This document shows positions 54,736 to 63,747 of a stretch of 64,000 bases of DNA, piece by piece (positions within the stretch are counted from its first letter, which is position 1; every line of letters begins with the position of its first letter). The DNA comes from Pedobacter segetis (GTDB taxonomy: Bacteria; Bacteroidota; Bacteroidia; Sphingobacteriales; Sphingobacteriaceae): NCBI RefSeq assembly GCF_016623585.1, contig NZ_JAEHFY010000022.1, positions 1 through 64,000 of the forward strand, in the 5' to 3' direction. The notes beneath the pieces were generated by a model, which saw only the letters and a list, made by a program, of their open reading frames with translations, was not told the origin of the DNA and did not search any database. Made by a program: the position numbers and the translations under genes.

Positions 54736-54860
54736 TCTATTTAGATATGAGTATTGAGATGTGAGATTTAAGAAATCTTTTTCTCAAAGATGTAGATTTA
54801 TTAAAAATATCAAAGATTCCCATAGTATTTAACTTTAAGATTTGAATTGTTTCTATTTCC

Positions 54861-56030
54861 TTATTTAGATTTTTCTAATCCATTGGTTATGTCCCCAATA
54901 ATATCATCCAAATTTTCTAAACCAATCGAAAGCCTAATTGTTCCCGGAAAAATCCCAATCTTTGCTCTTTCTTCTTCTGTCAATTTAGAATGTGTGGTTG
55001 ATGCAGGATGGGTGGCTATACTTCTGCTATCTCCTAAATTGGAGGTAATCAATAGCATTTCTAAGGCATCCAAAAATCTTTTTGCCCTATCAAACCCGCC
55101 TTTAATAATGAAAGTAACGATCCCACCACCTTGCTTCATTTGCCTTTTAGCCAGTTCATATTGCGGATGTGATTTTAAATGCGGATAGCGTACCAATTCT
55201 ACCTCTTCATGTTGCTCTAAAACTTCGGCAACAGCCAAAGCACTACTGCAATGCCTATCCATCCTGATAGGTAAAGTCTCTAAACTTTTGCTCAACAACC
55301 AAGCATTGAATGCCGACATTGCTGGCCCTGTATGCCGAATAAAGAACATCATATCTTTGATCAGATCTGCCCTGCCGCAAACCAAACCGCCTAAAACCCT
55401 GCCTTGCCCATCCATATACTTTGTTGCAGAATGGCTAACGATATCAACACCGTAAGCAATTGGTTTTTGCAAATAAGGCGTAGCAAAACAGTTATCTACG
55501 TTGATGATGATATGAGGATATTTCTCCTTGGTTTTACATAACCATTCTAAATCCACCAATTCCAATCCCGGATTTGAAGGGGTTTCTAAAAATATCATTT
55601 TGGTATTCGGCAATATCGCTTTTTCTAAACTATCAGGGTCGGCAGCATCCACGTAAGTGTGAGTGATACCCCAGCGAGGAAATAAAGTAGTTAACAATTG
55701 ATGGGTAGAACCAAAAATAGAACGGAAAGCAACCACATGGTCTCCAGACTTTAACAAACCTGCAAAGGAGGCAAAAACCGCCGCCATACCACTCGCAAAA
55801 GCCAAACCAGCTTCTGCACCTTCCATATCACAAACTTTATCAATAAATTCTGTGGTATTTGGGTTAGAATATCGGGAATAGATGATCCCCTCTTCTTCAT
55901 CCGCAAAAACAGCTCTACCTTGCTCCGCATCATCAAATATAAAACTTGATGTGAGGTACATTGGCGTAGAATGCTCTCTATTGTATGATCTTTTAGTTTG
56001 TGTGCGTATAAGTTTTGATTCTTCTTTCAT
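54861..56030 (-). CDS. metZ: Cys/Met metabolism PLP enzyme, O-succinylhomoserine sulfhydrylase-like
   Basis: This PLP enzyme of the trans-sulfuration family likely converts O-succinyl- or O-acetylhomoserine and sulfide to homocysteine. The 389-residue protein has GIIYSRYSNPNTTEFIDKV (the cofactor phosphate loop with YSRYSNPN), GLAFASGMAAVFASFAGLL, and IINVDNCFATPYLQKP with the PLP aspartate. The Schiff-base lysine is in SHSATKYMDGQGRVLGG. Its SATKYMDGQGR loop with GQGR is typical of MetZ. Cystathionine gamma-synthase or beta-lyase activity cannot be excluded. Its 5' flank runs straight into GTTCATTAG-type repeats. Confidence 0.88.
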   Translation of the reverse strand: MKEESKLIRTQTKRSYNREHSTPMYLTSSFIFDDAEQGRAVFADEEEGIIYSRYSNPNTTEFIDKVCDMEGAEAGLAFASGMAAVFASFAGLLKSGDHVVAFRSIFGSTHQLLTTLFPRWGITHTYVDAADPDSLEKAILPNTKMIFLETPSNPGLELVDLEWLCKTKEKYPHIIINVDNCFATPYLQKPIAYGVDIVSHSATKYMDGQGRVLGGLVCGRADLIKDMMFFIRHTGPAMSAFNAWLLSKSLETLPIRMDRHCSSALAVAEVLEQHEEVELVRYPHLKSHPQYELAKRQMKQGGGIVTFIIKGGFDRAKRFLDALEMLLITSNLGDSRSIATHPASTTHSKLTEEERAKIGIFPGTIRLSIGLENLDDIIGDITNGLEKSK

Positions 56031-56042
56031 TTTGTTAGTTCA

Positions 56043-56134
56043 TTTAGTTCATTAGTTGAACTAGTCATTAGTATTTGCGCAGTAGCAATTTAGTTCATTA
56101 GTTGAACTATTCATTAGTATTTGCTTAGTGTAAG
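56043..56134. repeat. Two 46-bp direct repeats, inverted relative to the 56757 array
   Basis: Two copies with a 46-base period begin at 56043 and 56089 (TTTAGTTCATTAGTTGAACT). They include TTAGTTCATTAG, whose reverse complement CTAATGAACTAA occurs in units of the 6 x 46-bp array at 56757-57032. They lie directly in front of metZ. Confidence 0.85.
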
Positions 56135-56144
56135 TTCACGGTTT

Positions 56145-56637
56145 ATTAGGCTTTGCAAGTTCAAAAGTTAGGGGTTAAATAGTTCATTAAGCCATTCAAA
56201 TTTCTTGCCTCTTTTTACCTATATAATTTATATAAGCGTTTAACATTTTATGAATTTGATCCAATTCGTTTAAAAGATTATCCGCCTTTTCAGCGTTCAT
56301 CAATCCTCTATTTTTGCATTTCTTTATAAATCCCTTGGTTTCTAAAAGTGATCCGCGACTGTAATAACAAAAGTTTTTATTTTCTTTATAATGAAATCGT
56401 CCATAACCTTCAGCAATATTAGCATCAATTGAATCTGCAGATCTAACTAATTGTTTCCCAATTGTGTCCCTAACAAAAAAGTCTTTCCAAAGCCCAACTT
56501 CATTCCAAACTTCTTCAGATAAAGCAAAAGCCCTTTTATAAACTTCTAAATCTTCAAGTGTATTAAAGCTCATTTTTTTAGCTTATTAATAAGTTCATAG
56601 TAGTTATTAGTAAATAAGTTCATTAGGCTTTGCAAGT
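56145..56637. repeat. 16-bp direct repeats flanking the four-helix-bundle gene
   Basis: ATTAGGCTTTGCAAGT occurs at 56145-56160 and again at 56622-56637, in the same orientation, on both sides of the gene at 56196-56573. This resembles a repeat-bounded cassette. Other fragments of the same repeat family fill the rest of the flanks. Confidence 0.75.
56196..56573 (-). CDS. Four-helix bundle protein (S23/IVP family)
   Basis: The 125-residue protein is all-helical. It has the family pattern LEDLEVYKRAFALSEEVWNE, DTIGKQLVRSADSIDANIAEG and YGRFHYKENKNFCYYSRGSL. These match the four-helix-bundle family first found in proteins encoded by 23S rRNA intervening sequences. Related proteins occur as free genes in many Bacteroidota and are often set in repeats; their role is unknown. 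Here the gene is bounded by 16-bp direct repeats and lies between 46-bp repeat blocks. That suggests that gene and repeats moved together. No rRNA is in the window. Confidence 0.9.
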   Translation of the reverse strand: MSFNTLEDLEVYKRAFALSEEVWNEVGLWKDFFVRDTIGKQLVRSADSIDANIAEGYGRFHYKENKNFCYYSRGSLLETKGFIKKCKNRGLMNAEKADNLLNELDQIHKMLNAYINYIGKKRQEI

Positions 56638-56756
56638 GTATTAATCATTAGTCAAGCTAAAAGCAGAACCTTTTTAACAAGAATACTTAAATTCTCTCAA
56701 AATTTACAATCAATGTATTCACTAATCTTTATATTAGAATTTCCCTAATGAACTAA

Positions 56757-57032
56757 CCTTCCCACCAAGATAAACCCAATGAACCAATGCCTATTGAACT
56801 AACCTTCCCACCAAGATAAACCCAATGAACCAATGCCTAATGAACCAACCTTACCACCAAGATAAACCCAATGAACCAATGCCTATTGAACCAACCTTCC
56901 CATCAAAATGAGCCCAATGAACCAATGCCCAATGAACTAACCTTCCCACCAAGATAAACCCAATGAACCAATGCCTAATGAACTAACCTTCCCACCAAGA
57001 TAAACCCAATGAACCAATGCCTAATGAACTAA
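56757..57032. repeat. Exact 6 x 46-bp tandem array
   Basis: Six consecutive 46-base units start at 56757, 56803, 56849, 56895, 56941 and 56987. Each begins CCTTCCCACCAAGATAAACC (with few changes), passes through CAATGAACCAATGCC, and usually ends AATGAACTAA. Units 1, 5 and 6 are the closest to each other; unit 4 differs most. The array ends at the base before the uvrA stop codon. There are no spacers, so it is not a CRISPR. Confidence 0.95.
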
Positions 57033-59831
57033 TCAAAACCTCCCTTTCAAATAATCACCCGTAAAACTCCCTTTAAATTTAATCAAATCCTCGGGTGTTC
57101 CTTCAAAAACCAAATTTCCACCTTCGTCGCCTCCGCCAGGGCCAATATCGATCACATAATCGGTGCATTTAACCACATCCATATTATGCTCGATCACAAT
57201 AATGGTATTTCCTTGCTCAATTAAAGCCTCAAAAGATTTCAGTAATTTTTTAATATCATGAAAATGAAGCCCGGTTGTAGGTTCATCAAAAATAAATAAT
57301 GTGTTATGGCTATTTGTTCCTTTAATTAAGAATGAGGCCAGTTTAATACGTTGTGCTTCACCGCCCGATAAAGTGTTAGAAGACTGCCCCAAGCGCACAT
57401 AACCCAAGCCAACATCAACCAAAGGTTGCAGTTTATTGGTAATCTTATACTCTTTCACAAAAAAGGCTAGAGCTTCGTCAATGGTCATTTCTAAAACTTC
57501 AGAAACATTTTTATCTTGATAAGTAACATCTAAAACATGTTGTTTAAAACGCTTTCCATCACAAGCTTCGCAAGGCAAATAAATATCTGCCATAAACTGC
57601 ATCTCAATTTTCACTTCTCCCTCGCCTTGGCAAACATCACAGCGGCCACCTTCTACGTTAAAAGAAAAAGCAGAGGGCTTTAAACCTGCAGCTTTCGCCG
57701 ATGGCTGGACAGCAAATAAAGTTCTGATCTCGTCCCAAGCCTTAACATAAGTAACCGGGTTAGATCTAGAAGAACGCCCAATAGGGTTTTGATCCACTAA
57801 TTCTACCGAATGGATTTCAGCTGTTGCACCTTCAATGCCATCATAAGCACCGGTTTGTTCGCCAGAATAATTTCCTATTATTTTTTGCAATGCAGGGTAT
57901 AAAATCCTTTTTACCAAAGATGTTTTCCCCGAACCAGAAACTCCCGTAACAGCTGTCAAAACATTCAGAGGAAACTTTACATCTATATTTTGAAGGTTGT
58001 TTTCCCTAGCGCCTTTAATCTCTATGAAATCTGATGGTTTTCTTCTTTTTTTCGGGATTTCAATCTTAACCTCGCCGCTTAAATATTTACCGGTCAGGCT
58101 ATTTTTATCCTTTAAAATATTTGCATAGTTGCCTGCAAAAATCAATTCCCCGCCTAAAGTCCCTGCTTCTGGCCCAATATCGATCAGATGATCCGCAGCC
58201 TGCATCATTTCTTCCTCATGCTCAACAACCAAAACTGTGTTGCCAACATCACGCAAGGATTTTAAAACACCGATCAGTCTGTTGGTATCTTTTGGGTGTA
58301 AACCGATACTTGGCTCGTCCAAAACATAAACAGAACCCACTAAAGAGCTTCCCAAAGAAGTGGCCAAATTGATCCTTTGAGACTCCCCTCCAGATAAAGT
58401 ATTAGACAAACGGTTTAAGGTCAAATAACCCAGGCCAACCTCGTTTAAAAATAAAATCCTGTTTCTAATCTCTAAGATCAATCTTTTAGAAATCTGCTGT
58501 TGCTGCTTATCCAATTTTAAACCATCAAAAAACAACAAAGCTTTTTTTAGGGGCATCAGCACAATCTCAGTGATAGAATGCCCGTCAATTTTCACATAAT
58601 TGGCATCTGGGCGCAACCTGCTGCCCATACAATCTGGGCAATCGGTTTTACCACGGTAACGCGAAAGCATCACCCGGTATTGGATTTTGTAGGTTTGTTC
58701 TTCTAAAAATTTAAAGAACTCGTCCAGGCCTTTAAAATATTTGTTTCCCGTCCACAATAGTTTTCTTTCTGCCTTGGTTAATTGGCTAACGGGGCGGTGT
58801 ATAGGGAAATCGAATTTACCCGAATATTTGATCAGCGCATCTACCCATTCTTTCATTTTCTCGCCACGCCAAGGCGCAATGGCACCGTCATAGATAGATT
58901 TAGATTTATCGGGGATAACCAAATCTTCATCAATGCCTATTACTTTTCCAAAACCTTCACATTTTGGGCAAGCACCATAGGGGTTGTTAAAACTGAAAAA
59001 GTTTGGTGTTGGCTCTTCAAATTTAATCCCATCCAACTCAAACCGATCAGAAAAATGTTTTCGCTCGCCACCAAAATCCACATAACAATCGCCCTTACCT
59101 TCAAAAAATGCGGTTTGTACAGAGTCGCCCATTCTACTAATGGTCTCATCTTCTTGGTTGGTTACGATCCTATCGATCAAGATCAAAATTTCATGCTCAT
59201 CTATGATCTCTTTATTTTCAATGGTATCGTCTTCTAAAACTTCTTCAACTTTCTTAACCTTATTCCCAATAACCACCCTAGAAAAACCTTTTTGCAGCAA
59301 AACGGCCAACTCCTCTTTTAAAGTCCTTTCGTTGTGTGGGTAAAGAGGGCAAAGTACAGTAACCGTACTTTCGGCCGGCAAGGCCGATAAATAATTGACC
59401 ACATCCGTAACCGAATCTTTTTTTACCTCATTGCCAGAAATGGGCGAAACCGTTTTCCCGATCCTGCTGAAGAGCAGTTTTAAATAATCGTAAATCTCGG
59501 TAGAAGTGCCCACCGTAGAACGCGGATTAGAGGTAATTACCTTTTGCTCAATTGCGATGGCGGGAGCAATACCTTTAATGTAATCTACATCTGGCTTGTT
59601 CATACGGCCCATAAATTGGCGGGCGTAAGACGACAAACTCTCCACATATCTGCGCTGCCCCTCGGCGTAAAGCGTATCAAAAGCCAAAGAAGATTTTCCC
59701 GAGCCAGACATCCCCGTAATTACCACCAACTGGTTTTTGGGGATCGCCACATCAATATTCTTTAAATTATGAACCCTTGCACCTTTAATCAAAATGTTTT
59801 TTTGCGGGTCTAAATCTTCTAATTTCATCAT
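57033..59831 (-). CDS. uvrA: Excinuclease ABC subunit A
   Basis: UvrA is the damage-sensing ATPase of nucleotide excision repair and works with UvrB and UvrC. The 932-residue protein has two ABC modules. Walker A sites are GMSGSGKSSLAF (40-51) and GVSGSGKTSLVK. Signature motifs are LSGGESQRINLA and LSGGEAQRIKLA. Zinc-binding cysteine pairs occur in CPKCEGFGKV, CPDCMGSRL, CDVCQGEGEV and PCEACDGKRF. Length and features are those of a full UvrA, and nothing is missing. Its stop codon follows the 46-bp tandem array immediately on the genome. A -7 box lies at 59884-59891. Confidence 0.97.
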   Translation of the reverse strand: MMKLEDLDPQKNILIKGARVHNLKNIDVAIPKNQLVVITGMSGSGKSSLAFDTLYAEGQRRYVESLSSYARQFMGRMNKPDVDYIKGIAPAIAIEQKVITSNPRSTVGTSTEIYDYLKLLFSRIGKTVSPISGNEVKKDSVTDVVNYLSALPAESTVTVLCPLYPHNERTLKEELAVLLQKGFSRVVIGNKVKKVEEVLEDDTIENKEIIDEHEILILIDRIVTNQEDETISRMGDSVQTAFFEGKGDCYVDFGGERKHFSDRFELDGIKFEEPTPNFFSFNNPYGACPKCEGFGKVIGIDEDLVIPDKSKSIYDGAIAPWRGEKMKEWVDALIKYSGKFDFPIHRPVSQLTKAERKLLWTGNKYFKGLDEFFKFLEEQTYKIQYRVMLSRYRGKTDCPDCMGSRLRPDANYVKIDGHSITEIVLMPLKKALLFFDGLKLDKQQQQISKRLILEIRNRILFLNEVGLGYLTLNRLSNTLSGGESQRINLATSLGSSLVGSVYVLDEPSIGLHPKDTNRLIGVLKSLRDVGNTVLVVEHEEEMMQAADHLIDIGPEAGTLGGELIFAGNYANILKDKNSLTGKYLSGEVKIEIPKKRRKPSDFIEIKGARENNLQNIDVKFPLNVLTAVTGVSGSGKTSLVKRILYPALQKIIGNYSGEQTGAYDGIEGATAEIHSVELVDQNPIGRSSRSNPVTYVKAWDEIRTLFAVQPSAKAAGLKPSAFSFNVEGGRCDVCQGEGEVKIEMQFMADIYLPCEACDGKRFKQHVLDVTYQDKNVSEVLEMTIDEALAFFVKEYKITNKLQPLVDVGLGYVRLGQSSNTLSGGEAQRIKLASFLIKGTNSHNTLFIFDEPTTGLHFHDIKKLLKSFEALIEQGNTIIVIEHNMDVVKCTDYVIDIGPGGGDEGGNLVFEGTPEDLIKFKGSFTGDYLKGRF

Positions 59832-59883
59832 TTTCCTCTTTCTGCCTATGCAACCAATAAATGCCGATATTGATTTAAGGCTG

Positions 59884-59891
59884 CAAAAATA
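59884..59891 (-). promoter_or_regulatory. Possible -7 promoter box TATTTTTG for uvrA
   Basis: Read on the minus strand, the box matches TAnnTTTG and lies 53 bases before the uvrA start. No clear -33 element is seen at the standard spacing. Confidence 0.4.
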
Positions 59892-60037
59892 AGGCTATTA
59901 ATTGGTAATAATAAGAGATGGATTAATGTTTTTGGTGATAGAAAGAGAGAGTGATGCAAGATAGAATGAAAGGAGATTTTAAATTAAATAATTTGGGGGT
60001 TTCCCAAGCTTCGCAAGGGTCGGGCTTTACGCTATAT

Positions 60038-60075
60038 CTTTTTTTGCAACCTGCAAAATGGCAAGGCAAAAAAAG
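60038..60075. repeat. Hairpin in a dispersed-repeat-like intergenic region
   Basis: CTTTTTTTGC pairs perfectly with GCAAAAAAAG around an 18-base loop. The surrounding 59832-60544 gap has no gene. It includes degraded repeat-like sequence (60001-60110) and an AT-rich part before the sigma-factor gene. The repeat family is suggested by memory of similar Pedobacter intergenic sequence; no second copy is in the window. Confidence 0.5.
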
Positions 60076-60544
60076 TATGCCGCTTCAATCCCTAACCCAG
60101 CTTTTATTATGGAAATAAGAAAACAATATTATATAAACTCAACGCTGTGGCCACCGCGTCCTCCGCGGTTAAAAATCCTTTATTGGCAAAAAAAATCTCT
60201 GCTTCCTCTGTGAAAAACTTTGTTTACAACATGGTCAAACCTTCTTTTTAAATAACCAATTATAATTAGTTTGTCATAAGCACCAAATTTTGTAGCATTC
60301 ACATACAATATTTCGTAATTGTATATAAACGGGTTTTATTTTAGAATTTAACGATCGTATTTTAAATCAAATACAAAATTAAATGTCATAATTAATGTTA
60401 AAATCATTTTAAAATTTTGTTTTTAAAATAATTATTATTTCATTTGATTAAATCATATACATTAGCAAACTTAAAATAGGAGAGACCATATAGAAAAAGC
60501 ATTACTCAAAGATTTATTTCATAAAATTTTAATTAGGAGTAATT

Positions 60545-61129
60545 ATGGACTTTCAAACCAAAACCGACCAAGAATTGGTGCACCTTTATCTAAAAGGTAA
60601 AGAACTGGCACTATCAGAATTAATTATCAGACACAAATCCCGTATCTATACTTCCATTTACCTTTTGGTAAAAGACGAATATTTGGCAGAGGATATTTTT
60701 CAAGATACCTTCATTAAAGTGATCAAAACCTTAAAAGCCGGAAAATATAACGAAGAAGGAAAGTTTTTGCCCTGGGTATTAAGAATTGGCCATAACTTGG
60801 TTATTGATCATTTTAGAAGAGAAAAAAGAAACCCAACTATTACCAATAGCGATGGCTTTGATATTTTTGAGGTATTGGGGATCCATGATGAGAGCATGGA
60901 AGAAAAAATGGTAAAACAACAAACCCATCAAGATTTAAAATACCTCATACATCTTTTACCTTCAGAACAGAAAGAAGTATTGATTATGAGGCACTACGGC
61001 GAACTAAGTTTTAAAGAAATTGCAGATTTAACAGATGTAAGTATCAATACTGCATTAGGAAGGATGCGTTATGCCTTAAACAATCTTAGGAAAATGATGG
61101 TAACTAAAGAACTTACTTTAAAAAGCTAA
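60545..61129 (+). CDS. ECF-type RNA polymerase sigma factor
   Basis: The 194-residue protein has sigma region 2 (ALSELIIRHKSRIYTSIYLL to HFRREKRNP), with AEDIFQDTFIKVIK for core and -10 contacts. Region 4 includes LLPSEQKEVLIMRHYGELSF and KEIADLTDVSINTALGRMRY, the helix-turn-helix. A good ribosome site (TAGGAG) precedes the ATG. No anti-sigma factor with membrane helices follows. Instead, a 65-codon ORF and then a strong terminator complete the unit, so control may be post-translational by a small protein or transcriptional. The target promoters are unknown. Confidence 0.94.
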   Translation: MDFQTKTDQELVHLYLKGKELALSELIIRHKSRIYTSIYLLVKDEYLAEDIFQDTFIKVIKTLKAGKYNEEGKFLPWVLRIGHNLVIDHFRREKRNPTITNSDGFDIFEVLGIHDESMEEKMVKQQTHQDLKYLIHLLPSEQKEVLIMRHYGELSFKEIADLTDVSINTALGRMRYALNNLRKMMVTKELTLKS

Positions 61130-61200
61130 TAAATTTAAGGGATGGTGTAAAATATTATAATGATAGATGCGTTTTTATTTAAAATTTAAAAACATTAAAT

Positions 61201-61398
61201 ATGATAAAAACCTCTACTCCAACATCAAATCCGATTTCGAACAAAGGGATTGAAGACTTTGAAATGGCTAATAGCTTAAATTTAGATATTCTCAGGTTCT
61301 ATAATACCTTAAAGCCATCTTTAAACAAATATTTGAAGCAGCCCTCAGATAAAGTTGTACAAAATATTTTGGATTTCTCTAAATCACTATCTAATTAA
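61201..61398 (+). CDS. Small conserved-looking protein downstream of the sigma factor
   Basis: The 65-residue product (MIKTSTPTSNPISNKGIEDF, ending FSKSLSN) has no membrane segment or cysteine and matches no family I recognise. Its second half is predicted helical (DILRFYNTLKPSLNKYLKQ). It sits 71 bases after the ECF sigma gene and ends just before a strong terminator, so the two are likely co-transcribed. It could be a small partner or inhibitor of the sigma factor, which is inference only. Confidence 0.6.
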   Translation: MIKTSTPTSNPISNKGIEDFEMANSLNLDILRFYNTLKPSLNKYLKQPSDKVVQNILDFSKSLSN

Positions 61399-61405
61399 AA
61401 TACAG

Positions 61406-61448
61406 AACAAACAAAAAAGCCATCGGTAAGATGGCTTTTTTGTTTGTT
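61406..61448. terminator. Strong bidirectional terminator
   Basis: A 19-bp perfect stem (AACAAACAAAAAAGCCATC and its complement) with a GGTAA loop has A and T runs on both sides. It lies between the convergent small ORF (+) and the barrel gene (-) and can end both transcripts. Confidence 0.92.
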
Positions 61449-61460
61449 GAAATTAAAGAA

Positions 61461-62354
61461 TTATAAAGCCCTATATTTAAAGTTATAGGTTAAACCTGCA
61501 GAACCGTAATAAGATTTACCAACGTTTCTACCATCCACTAATCCACCACCGCTAACGCTTATACCTAAATTCCCATCTATTGGTGTATAAATAGTGCCAC
61601 CAACTTTTGTATAATTAACCTTTGTTGCCGGGAAAGAACCTGTAAAACCAGATCTTAGGATATCTACGCCACCTGTAGAGGTTTGGTTGCCAACTTGGGC
61701 GGCTATATAAAACCTATTAACTGCAAAACCTATTTTTAACTCGCTAAGAACCGCATCTGGCACATCTGTGGTCCTTAAACTATATCCCGCTTGTGCAGTA
61801 ATGAAAAAGCCCCTAGAGTCTTTGTAATGACCAATTAAAACGGCATTGTAAGTAGTAGATCTATTACCTATGGCAATGATTGATTGTAAACTAGTTGGGC
61901 TGTTTGCATAATCACTTAAAGGAGTGGTAACACCCAAACTGCCTAGAAAAGAAACATTGCCCTTTTTAGCGATTTCATATTTCAAAAAAGCAGATAAATC
62001 TTGTGCGCCAGATTGCTCATTAGAATAACCTAACCTTTGTAATACAACAGGGTCTCCATCACCAGAAGATTGTACAAAAGGCACATTAAAGATAACATCA
62101 AGTTTATCAGATAAACCATAATTACCATAAATATTAAAACTGTTGGTTGTAACTGCATCAAAAACAGGTGTCGCATCAATCTCTTGAGGGTAAAGGTAAA
62201 CATTCTTATAATGTTCACTAGTTACAGAAAGTGTGATGTTTCCGCCGCCTTTTCCTTGCATAAAACCATCCAATGGTGTTTGGGCTAAAGACACGGTAGC
62301 TAAACCTAAAACTAATGCGGTACTAAGAGCTGCCGATTTTGTAAATATTTTCAT
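61461..62354 (-). CDS. Putative outer-membrane beta-barrel protein
   Basis: The 297-residue protein has a signal peptide (KSAALSTALVLGLATVSLA, cut before QTP). A series of amphipathic strands follows (GNITLSVTSEHYKNVYLY, DKLDVIFNVPFVQSSGD, FLGSLGVTTPLSDY), and the end reads GSAGLTYNFKYRAL with an aromatic near the terminus. The layout is that of small outer-membrane barrels such as transporter-type proteins of aromatic catabolism loci. The substrate cannot be told. It is divergent from the FAS1 lipoprotein gene, and the region between them holds two copies of TTGCTTATCGGAA. Confidence 0.75.
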   Translation of the reverse strand: MKIFTKSAALSTALVLGLATVSLAQTPLDGFMQGKGGGNITLSVTSEHYKNVYLYPQEIDATPVFDAVTTNSFNIYGNYGLSDKLDVIFNVPFVQSSGDGDPVVLQRLGYSNEQSGAQDLSAFLKYEIAKKGNVSFLGSLGVTTPLSDYANSPTSLQSIIAIGNRSTTYNAVLIGHYKDSRGFFITAQAGYSLRTTDVPDAVLSELKIGFAVNRFYIAAQVGNQTSTGGVDILRSGFTGSFPATKVNYTKVGGTIYTPIDGNLGISVSGGGLVDGRNVGKSYYGSAGLTYNFKYRAL

Positions 62355-62400
62355 ATTGTTAAATTTTTAAATTAATTTTTAATTCTTTTTTGTTAATCAA

Positions 62401-62574
62401 TTGCTTATCGGAATATTGACTGTTAAAACTTATTTGATGGTTAATCGCATTCGTTTTGCACAATTACGAAAAAAAATAATCAAATGGATTTATTTATTTT
62501 CATTTTTTTTATAAAACACAAAACTATCTGAAATGTTTAAACGTATATGTCATCAAAATGGTTGCTTATCGGAA
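62401..62574. promoter_or_regulatory. Duplicated TTGCTTATCGGAA motif between divergent genes
   Basis: The 13-base motif occurs at 62401-62413 and 62562-62574, both on the plus strand. Each copy is 31-47 bases from a gene start (the barrel gene at 62354 on the minus strand, the FAS1 gene at 62605 on the plus strand). It may be a regulator site or promoter element shared by both genes. Confidence 0.5.
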
Positions 62575-62604
62575 ATAAATAATCATTAAATAAAAAAAAG
62601 ATCA

Positions 62605-63612
62605 ATGAAAAAATTTAAACACTTAAAAGTAGTTGTAGGTTTAACCCTATCTGCTTTCTTATTTACAACCATATTAACATCATGCAAGAAAAATAACAAT
62701 GATGTTGACCAAACCATTTCTCAGATTGCGGTAAGCATGGATGGTTTTAGCCAATTAGAGGCAGCCGCCATACAAGGTGGCGTTGCAGGGGTTTTATCAA
62801 ACAAAAACCCTGCTGCAGGTAGTGATGGTAATTATACTGTTTTTGCGCCAACAAATGAAGCTTTTGCTAAAATAGGATTGGTAAAACCAGCAGATTTAAC
62901 CGCATTACAAAATGCCTTCTTAACCAATGTATTACTATACCATGTTAGTAACGGGAATACACTTGAAAGTGCATTAACTGATAAAGCAGTACTACCGTCA
63001 TTGTTAACACCAACAAAGAGAATCATCAAACGTGGTAATGACTTGTACGTAAACGGTTCTAAAATCATCGCAACAAACGTAAAAGCAGATAACGGGATCA
63101 TCCATGTAGTTGATAGGGTACTTTTAGCTTCTGGTGCCGATATAGCCAATACCACTATATTCTTTTCAGAAGGAAAGGGTTTCGTACAGCCAGAATTAAC
63201 TTATCTATTAGCTGCTGTTAAATATGCGGGCTTGGTTGCTCCTTTAGCAGATCCAAATGCTAATCTGATGGTTTTTGCCCCAACAAATCAGGCATTTATC
63301 AATTTGGGTAAGCTTTTAGGGGTTCCTTTAAACCAACCTTCCGATATTGAGAAATTACCTAAAGACGTGGTAACTAAAGTATTGTTAACGCATGTCTTTA
63401 ATTTAACCGGTGGCGCAAGGTTTACTTCAGAATTATACGCAGGCGCTTTTACTTCCTTAAATGGTCAAACAGTAACATTAGGTACTTATAATAATGGCTA
63501 CTTAACCGTAAAAGGAGCAGGAAATTCTGCCCCTGCTAATATGCTGATCCCCGATGTACAATGTACCAATGGTATTGTGCATGTAATTGATACTGTATTA
63601 TTGCCACAATAG
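62605..63612 (+). CDS. Fasciclin (FAS1) domain lipoprotein
   Basis: The 335-residue secreted lipoprotein has a signal peptide with lipobox ILTSC (C27) and a short linker. Two FAS1 domains follow (about 40-180 and 195-335). FAS1 signatures are YTVFAPTNEAFAKIGL with VLLYHVSNGNTLESAL and GIIHVVDRVLL in the first. In the second they are LMVFAPTNQAFINLGK, VLLTHVFNLTGGARF and GIVHVIDTVLLPQ. FAS1 proteins act in adhesion or protein-protein contact at the cell surface. A terminator lies directly after it. The upstream region carries a motif shared with the divergent barrel gene. Confidence 0.94.
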   Translation: MKKFKHLKVVVGLTLSAFLFTTILTSCKKNNNDVDQTISQIAVSMDGFSQLEAAAIQGGVAGVLSNKNPAAGSDGNYTVFAPTNEAFAKIGLVKPADLTALQNAFLTNVLLYHVSNGNTLESALTDKAVLPSLLTPTKRIIKRGNDLYVNGSKIIATNVKADNGIIHVVDRVLLASGADIANTTIFFSEGKGFVQPELTYLLAAVKYAGLVAPLADPNANLMVFAPTNQAFINLGKLLGVPLNQPSDIEKLPKDVVTKVLLTHVFNLTGGARFTSELYAGAFTSLNGQTVTLGTYNNGYLTVKGAGNSAPANMLIPDVQCTNGIVHVIDTVLLPQ

Positions 63613-63633
63613 AGAATAGATAAAATTATATTT

Positions 63634-63663
63634 AAAAGCCCAGTTATGCTGGGCTTTTTTTGT
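63634..63663 (+). terminator. Rho-independent terminator after the FAS1 gene
   Basis: AGCCCAG, loop TTATG, CTGGGCT, preceded by AAA and followed by a T run. Confidence 0.9.
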
Positions 63664-63747
63664 TTTATTTAGATGTAACTAAGCAAATCATTCTTCGTAA
63701 AAAGTATTGGTTAACGCCTTATAGCCACACCATACTCAAAAAATAGA

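Noticed and set aside
56757-57032. CRISPR-like array
   Set aside because: The 46-bp units are directly adjacent with no unique spacers, and no cas genes are present.
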